A stretch of 64,000 bases of DNA from DTU019 sp050949825. Lineage in GTDB: Bacteria; Bacillota; Syntrophomonadia; Syntrophomonadales; Syntrophomonadaceae. Below are positions 59,778-64,000 of the stretch, in pieces (positions within the stretch are counted from its first letter, which is position 1; each line of letters starts with the position of its first letter). The DNA lies in contig JBMNGL010000003.1 in assembly GCA_050949825.1 (NCBI GenBank), positions 372,001-436,000 on the forward strand, given 5' to 3'. The notes under the pieces are model-generated. The model saw only the letters and a list, made by a program, of their open reading frames with translations, searched no databases and was not told the DNA's origin. The translations under genes and the position numbers were made by a program.

Positions 59778-60647
59778 ATGTCATCTAATCCCGCCAAACT
59801 ACGGCGTTTATTGCAAGAAGAAGATATTCTCTTGGCCCCTGGCGCCTACGATGCCCTGAGCGCTAAAATCATAGAGCAGGTTGGGTTTAAGACTGCAATT
59901 ATGGGCGGGTACAGCATTGCCGCCTCCCGCCTGGCTCAGCCCGACTTTGGAGCACTGACCCTGACTGAAATGGCTGCTGCTCTGAAAGTGATCACTGACG
60001 CCATATCTATCCCTATCATTGCTGACGGCGATACCGGCTATGGAAACCCGCTCAGTGTAAGGCGCACCGTGCACGAGTATGAAAAAATGGGAGCGGCCGC
60101 CATCATATTTGAAGACCAGGTTTTCCCCAAACGCTGCGGGCATATGTTTGGCAAAGAGGTTATTCCAGCTGAGCAACATATTCAGAAAATCAAAGCCGCT
60201 TGTGAAGCCAGACAGAACCCGGATCTCATCATTGTAGCGCGCACCGATGCTAGGGCCAGCCTGGGCCTTAAGCAGGCCATAGAACGCGGCAAGCGCTATT
60301 TGGAAGCGGGGGCGGAGGTTCTATTTATTGAAGCCCCGCAGAGCGAGGCCGAATTGGCGGCCATTGGTCAAGCCTTTCCCCACACGCCATTAGTAGCCAA
60401 TATGGTGGAAGGCGGCCGCACCCCCTGCCTTTCGGCTGAGGCCTTGCGGCAATTGGGCTTTAAGATTGTTTTTTGGCCCTGCACCGCTTTATATACCCTG
60501 GCATCCGCCCTGCAAAAGGTCTTTGCCAGCCTGCTGGAGACGGGTTCGACCTCATGCTGCCAAGCGGAGATGTTGACCTTTAACCAATTCAACCACCTGG
60601 TTGGCCTTGACGAATACCTGGATTTGGACAACATCTATAAATCATAG
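59778..60647 (+). CDS. Isocitrate lyase/PEP mutase family enzyme
   Basis: 289 aa, alpha/beta-barrel lyase. LLAPGAYDALSAKIIEQVGF and PIIADGDTGYGNPLSVRRTV carry the Mg-binding region, and KRCGH (near residue 120) is the methylisocitrate lyase/ICL signature Cys loop. It could be a methylisocitrate lyase (PrpB-like), an oxaloacetate decarboxylase or a dimethylmalate lyase; no prp neighbours are present, so the substrate stays open. AAAGG lies upstream of the ATG. Monocistronic. Confidence 0.88.
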   Translation: MSSNPAKLRRLLQEEDILLAPGAYDALSAKIIEQVGFKTAIMGGYSIAASRLAQPDFGALTLTEMAAALKVITDAISIPIIADGDTGYGNPLSVRRTVHEYEKMGAAAIIFEDQVFPKRCGHMFGKEVIPAEQHIQKIKAACEARQNPDLIIVARTDARASLGLKQAIERGKRYLEAGAEVLFIEAPQSEAELAAIGQAFPHTPLVANMVEGGRTPCLSAEALRQLGFKIVFWPCTALYTLASALQKVFASLLETGSTSCCQAEMLTFNQFNHLVGLDEYLDLDNIYKS

Positions 60648-60912
60648 GGATTCTGCAAAGACGGGGCGCTCCTGGCATAATTGGCCTGGAGCCTCTGCTT
60701 TTTTCTGCCGACCTGTTTCCATTGACCCCTCAACCCTCTATAAAAGCGGTTCCTTAAACCCTCTAAAACCGATCTCTGCAGCTCCTTGCGAGACGTGCAT
60801 TTTTCTTCATCACATCAGTATCACTATGCTAAAATAAAAATGTTTCAAAATTAAGGTGTTCACTGCACCAAAAAGCAAATTAGAGGGAATGCTATGGTAG
60901 GAGGAAGGATTT

Positions 60913-61848
60913 TTGAAAAAACAATTCACTTTAATGTTGGCAATTTTTCTCGCATTAATACTGACAACCAGTTCTCTTTCGGCCGGGCAAAACACCTTCC
61001 TGGATATTCCCTATGGGAACCTGTCTGCCGCACAGACAGTGGATATTTATCTGCCTGATGATGCGGCACGGCCATTTCCGGTCATTGTATCTATTCATGG
61101 TGGCGGATGGTGCGCAGGTGATAAGATGGGCCCGGATTTGGAAACCGCCAAAGCAGGGCTTCAGCGCGGTTATGCGGTGGTCTCGGTTAATTACCGCTTG
61201 AGCGAAGAGGCAATTGCACCTGCGCAGATTCATGATATCAAGGCTGCCATACGTTTTATCCGCGCCAATGCCGATGATTACCATCTGGATCCCAACCGTA
61301 TTGCGGTGTGGGGTAGTTCGGCCGGTGGCGCCCTGGCTGCCCTGGCAGGCACCTCTGCAGGTGTTGAGGAATTACAGGACTTGAGCATAGGTAATCCTAC
61401 GGTGTCCGACCGCGTTCAAGCAGTGGTAGACTGGTGTGGACCGGTGAACCTGGCCACCATGGATGCGCAATTCAAAGCGAGCGGCATCAAGGGAGAGTTA
61501 ATGGACAGGCCGGATTCCTATGGCTCAACCTATGTGGGCAAACGTATAAGCCTGGTTCCCGACCGGGTGCAAATGGTAAACGCTGAAAACTACATCACCC
61601 CGGACGATCCGCCGTTCTACCTACAGCATGGCACAGCCGACACCCTGGTACCTTACCAGCAATCACCCGAGTTTGCAGCCAGGTTGGCAACGGTGCTGGG
61701 CAAGGATAAAGTCCATTTAGTGACCATGCCAGGTAAGGGGCATGATGGCCAGGGCTTCAACAACCCGGAAAGCGTCAACAATGTCCTGGATTTTCTGGAC
61801 GCCACCCTGAAGCTGGCGGTGCCAGGCACCAACTTATCAAGTTATTAG
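60913..61848 (+). CDS. Secreted alpha/beta hydrolase (BD-FAE/esterase type)
   Basis: 311 aa. Signal peptide (FTLMLAIFLALILTTSSLSAG), oxyanion motif IHGGGWCAG, nucleophile GSSAGGALAAL (Ser near residue 136), Asp in HGTADTLVP and His in GKGHDGQG, a complete triad. TTG start with GGAGGAAGG upstream. The last ten codons (AVPGTNLSSY and stop) are encoded by the 84-bp palindrome at 61816, so the natural C-terminus was probably altered or extended by its arrival. Confidence 0.87.
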   Translation: MKKQFTLMLAIFLALILTTSSLSAGQNTFLDIPYGNLSAAQTVDIYLPDDAARPFPVIVSIHGGGWCAGDKMGPDLETAKAGLQRGYAVVSVNYRLSEEAIAPAQIHDIKAAIRFIRANADDYHLDPNRIAVWGSSAGGALAALAGTSAGVEELQDLSIGNPTVSDRVQAVVDWCGPVNLATMDAQFKASGIKGELMDRPDSYGSTYVGKRISLVPDRVQMVNAENYITPDDPPFYLQHGTADTLVPYQQSPEFAARLATVLGKDKVHLVTMPGKGHDGQGFNNPESVNNVLDFLDATLKLAVPGTNLSSY

Positions 61849-61899
61849 AAGGGGCAATTGCCCCTTTTAATAACTTGATAAGTTGGTGCCTGGCACCGC
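61816..61899. repeat. 84-bp palindrome, copy B
   Basis: Identical to copy A (59586-59669) except one C-to-T change in the right arm (CCCCTTTTAA), so the palindrome has one mismatch. It covers the 3' end and stop codon of the hydrolase and ends three bases before the stop of the convergent Crp/Fnr gene. Confidence 0.95.
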
Positions 61900-61901
61900 A
61901 C

Positions 61902-62564
61902 TCAATTCACAATTACATAACGATTGTTTTCTCTAATGACGTGATGCGAAGACACTAGCTCTTTTAATGCTTGGGCTACCATAACCCGGGACAGCCCCAC
62001 GAAACTGGCTATGTCCTGTTGGGTCAGTTTAATCTTGATGCATTTCCCCTGGGGATGAGGTTCTCCATATTCAGCGGCCATCCGCACCAGTAAATTGTAG
62101 ACCCTCTCCCGGGCCGCTCCCACCCGAAATTCCACAACCTGCTGTGAGACATCATTCAGGCGGTTGCCAAGATTGCATATGATCTGCAAGGCAATATGGG
62201 GATAATCCTGAACCGCTTGTTCAAGTTTGTCCCTGCTCAAGACGCACACCCGTGCGTCCTCCATGGCGATGGCCGTGGTCAGATGGCAACGCTGCTCGCA
62301 AAGCGAATTAACCCCCAGAAATTCACCTTTGCCGCTAATCTGTAAAATGATTTCTTTGCCTTCTTTGTTTGTCCATACCGATTTGAAATTACCCTGTCTG
62401 ACCACATACAGCACTTCGGAGCGTTCGCCTTGTTTAAACAAAGCCTCCCCTGACTTCAGCAGCTTGGATACAGCTGCCCGTTTACAAAGCAAGGTAACCA
62501 GTTCCGGTTCTACACAGGTTAGCAGCGGTAAACATTCTAGGCCTGTAAGGCTGTTCTTGTCCAT
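61902..62564 (-). CDS. Crp/Fnr-family transcriptional regulator
   Basis: 220 aa. N-terminal cyclic-nucleotide-binding-like domain (SGEALFKQGERSEVLYVVRQG; EFLGVNSLCE) and C-terminal winged helix-turn-helix (LTQQDIASFVGLSRVMVAQALKEL). Cysteines occur (ECLPLLTC, LCKR, SLCEQRC), but a clear Fnr Fe-S pattern is not certain. The frame is open to 62693; AAAGGAAAG sits before ATG 62564 and gives MDKNSLTGLECLPLL. Divergent from the C_GCAxxG_C_C gene, which may be its target (inference). Confidence 0.9.
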   Translation of the reverse strand: MDKNSLTGLECLPLLTCVEPELVTLLCKRAAVSKLLKSGEALFKQGERSEVLYVVRQGNFKSVWTNKEGKEIILQISGKGEFLGVNSLCEQRCHLTTAIAMEDARVCVLSRDKLEQAVQDYPHIALQIICNLGNRLNDVSQQVVEFRVGAARERVYNLLVRMAAEYGEPHPQGKCIKIKLTQQDIASFVGLSRVMVAQALKELVSSHHVIRENNRYVIVN

Positions 62565-62784
62565 TATTCTTTCCTTTATGGCGGATTCTTTGTTAAATAA
62601 TTGATAGACCATACGAGTATTCTTCTTTATCATAATAACATATAGGCTTATGCTATTAATAAGGCTAATTTCACTATGGCGACCTTTGCTCATATGAGCA
62701 CCACAAGGGAGGCGATGCAGGAATCAAAGTAAACCCCGGTTATTATTGGAGTAGGTAAGGTTTTTATTTTAAGGAGGGGAATTG

Positions 62785-63300
62785 ATGAGCGAGTTTGTAG
62801 AGAAAGTACAAGCAAATGCCAAGCAGAATTTTAGAGATGGTTTGAATTGTGCTGAATCGGTTTTAAAAGCGGTGCTTGACACCGGAGTAGAAGGCGTACC
62901 CCCGGAGATGGTTGCCCTGGCCACTGGTTTTGGCGGCGGTATGGGATTGGCGGGTCATAACTGTGGCGCCCTGGTAGGAGCTGTGATGGCCGTTGGTGCT
63001 GTACATGGACGCAAGAATCCGTTGGAGGGTGAATTCCAGGATCGTGTGGACCGGCTTTATGGGAATCCCGGGCTATATCGCTTCTTTAACGGCATGTCCC
63101 ATGAATTTAAGGCAAAATTTAACGCCTTGGATTGCAAAACCCTGAACCAGGATTATCCCGAATGGCTGGATAAAAATCGGTTTAGACAGTGCATGAAGAT
63201 GGTGGTTGATGCGGCAGGAATGGCTGCCGAATACATTGAAAAGGGACAGCAAGAAGGCTACATCCAGCCCTTCGGGGAGAATGTGGCCGGCAAGGTATAA
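62785..63300 (+). CDS. C_GCAxxG_C_C family redox protein
   Basis: 171 aa, the Cys pattern of this family is seen: FRDGLNCAESVL, GHNCGALVGAVMAVGAVHG, ALDCKTLNQDY, and RFRQCMKMVVDAAG. Members are small putative redox or metal proteins of anaerobes, function not settled. AAGGAGGGG lies nine bases before ATG 62785. Preceded by a Crp/Fnr gene on the opposite strand, followed by a perfect palindromic terminator. Confidence 0.88.
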   Translation: MSEFVEKVQANAKQNFRDGLNCAESVLKAVLDTGVEGVPPEMVALATGFGGGMGLAGHNCGALVGAVMAVGAVHGRKNPLEGEFQDRVDRLYGNPGLYRFFNGMSHEFKAKFNALDCKTLNQDYPEWLDKNRFRQCMKMVVDAAGMAAEYIEKGQQEGYIQPFGENVAGKV

Positions 63301-63332
63301 TCCTGTCCTGATACATTATTGCCACGATGTTA

Positions 63333-63361
63333 AAGAAGGTGGCCTTTAAGGCCACCTTCTT
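63333..63361. terminator. Bidirectional terminator-like palindrome
   Basis: AAGAAGGTGGCCTT and AAGGCCACCTTCTT are exact reverse complements with a 1-nt centre. It lies between the convergent C_GCAxxG_C_C and citrate synthase genes. No strong T-run beyond TTCTTG, but the stem is very stable. Confidence 0.7.
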
Positions 63362-63393
63362 GCTTGCTCCGATAGGGCAGAACCGGTTTGGTC

Positions 63394-64000
63394 TTATCGA
63401 TCCCGCAGGGCGATATAGGGGCGCCGCCTGGAAACACTTTTATAGGCGGGACGAATAATCTTGCCCGCATTGACCAACTCTTCCAAACGATGTGCGCTCC
63501 AGCCTGCGATCCGGGCAATGGCAAACATGGGTGTAAATAATTCCCGTGGAATATCCAGGGTTTGATACACAAAGCCCGAATAAAAATCGACATTGGCACT
63601 GACCCCTTTATACATCTGTCTATGTCGTCCAATTACCAAAGGAGCCAGCCTTTCCACCGCTGTATAGAGCTGAAACTCATCCTCCAGACCTTTTTCTGCA
63701 GCTAATCTGGCGGCCTGTTCTTTCAGGAGTACGGCACGGGGATCGGAAACTGAGTACACCGCATGACCAATGCCGTAAATCCGGCCGGCACGGTCAAATA
63801 CCTCACCATGGAGCAGGCGGGTCAGGTAATGTTCGATTTCCTCTTCATCACACCAATCGTGCAGGGCTTCTTTCATATCATCAAACATCTGCACCACCTT
63901 CACATTGGCGCCCCCATGCCGGGGTCCTTTCAACGAACCCAGAGCAGCTGCGACAACAGAATAGGTGTCCGTCCCTGTGGAGGTGACCACATGGGTGACA
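63394..64000 (-). CDS. Citrate synthase, 5' end outside the window
   Basis: The C-terminal ~200 residues of a citrate (or 2-methylcitrate) synthase. GPRHGGANVK (catalytic His), GIGHAVYSVSDPRA (second His loop) and ANVDFYSGFVYQTL (catalytic Asp) are intact. The frame stays open to the window end; the GTG at 63990 is internal, since the family is about 370-450 residues. It condenses oxaloacetate and acetyl-CoA; whether citrate or methylcitrate is made cannot be told from this part. Confidence 0.93.
   Translation of the reverse strand, partial: VTHVVTSTGTDTYSVVAAALGSLKGPRHGGANVKVVQMFDDMKEALHDWCDEEEIEHYLTRLLHGEVFDRAGRIYGIGHAVYSVSDPRAVLLKEQAARLAAEKGLEDEFQLYTAVERLAPLVIGRHRQMYKGVSANVDFYSGFVYQTLDIPRELFTPMFAIARIAGWSAHRLEELVNAGKIIRPAYKSVSRRRPYIALRDR

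Overview
The window looks like a chromosome segment of an anaerobic, endospore-forming member of the Clostridia, in the Syntrophomonas/Peptococcia direction. This rests on strong AAGGAGG-type ribosome binding sites, two T-box leaders, a DUF1659/DUF2922 pair, a PdaA-type deacetylase and a DacF-like carboxypeptidase typical of spore formers, an SLH-domain surface protein, an [FeFe]-hydrogenase-like sensor kinase, and a UbiD/LpdD decarboxylase pair. The genus assignment is inference. No rRNA, tRNA, CRISPR, phage or transposase gene was seen.

Region 1 (0.7-10.9 kb, minus strand) is a branched-chain amino acid cluster in transcription order ilvD-ilvB-ilvN-ilvC-leuC-leuD-leuB-cimA. A sigma-A promoter and a T-box whose specifier aligns as ATC (Ile) precede it. 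CimA starts isoleucine synthesis from pyruvate and acetyl-CoA, and LeuCDB serve both the citramalate and the isopropylmalate branch. The committed leucine enzyme LeuA lies 46 kb away (56.2-57.7 kb) behind its own promoter and T-box with a CTC (Leu) specifier. The cimA reading frame appears to start at ATT.

Region 2 (10.9-23.1 kb) holds a 658-residue orphan protein, an HD-GYP protein with two tiny membrane proteins behind it, a sirtuin, DUF1659/DUF2922, a queuosine-precursor transporter, a Cys-rich TOBE protein, a cobalamin/iron-type ABC importer whose ATPase carries an extra C-terminal domain, and a divergent pair encoding a QueG-like iron-sulfur protein and a cysteine-dioxygenase-like cupin.

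Region 3 (23.5-38.1 kb) has a PdaA-like deacetylase, an amino acid permease, an MNT/HEPN toxin-antitoxin pair, a 2,667-residue SLH-anchored adhesin-like protein with near-identical ~472-bp internal repeats and a structured leader ending in an intrinsic terminator, and a GNAT-DUF362 fusion.

Region 4 (39.1-42.4 kb) is a two-gene signalling unit. A ferredoxin/hydrogenase/Fe-S/histidine kinase protein overlaps a receiver-HD-GYP response regulator, which suggests H2 or redox sensing linked to cyclic-di-GMP breakdown.

Region 5 (42.5-64 kb) is mixed metabolism and cell envelope: a Dph6-like ligase, DUF2889 and DUF1294 proteins, LpdD-UbiD, a CAP-domain protein, a CoA transferase, an M15 peptidase, an MBL hydrolase, leuA, a D,D-carboxypeptidase, a PEP mutase/isocitrate lyase family enzyme, an esterase, a Crp/Fnr regulator, a C_GCAxxG_C_C protein and a truncated citrate synthase.

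Repeats are prominent. A dispersed family related to 'tcattctgagcg' occurs at 24.4-25.1, 38.5, 48.2-48.4 and 50.1-51.7 kb and has expanded into a ~151-bp tandem array of about ten units. A related 53-bp array lies at 38.5-38.8 kb. Long palindromes bounded by GGTGCCAGGCACC-like ends occur at 17.8, 59.6 and 61.8 kb.
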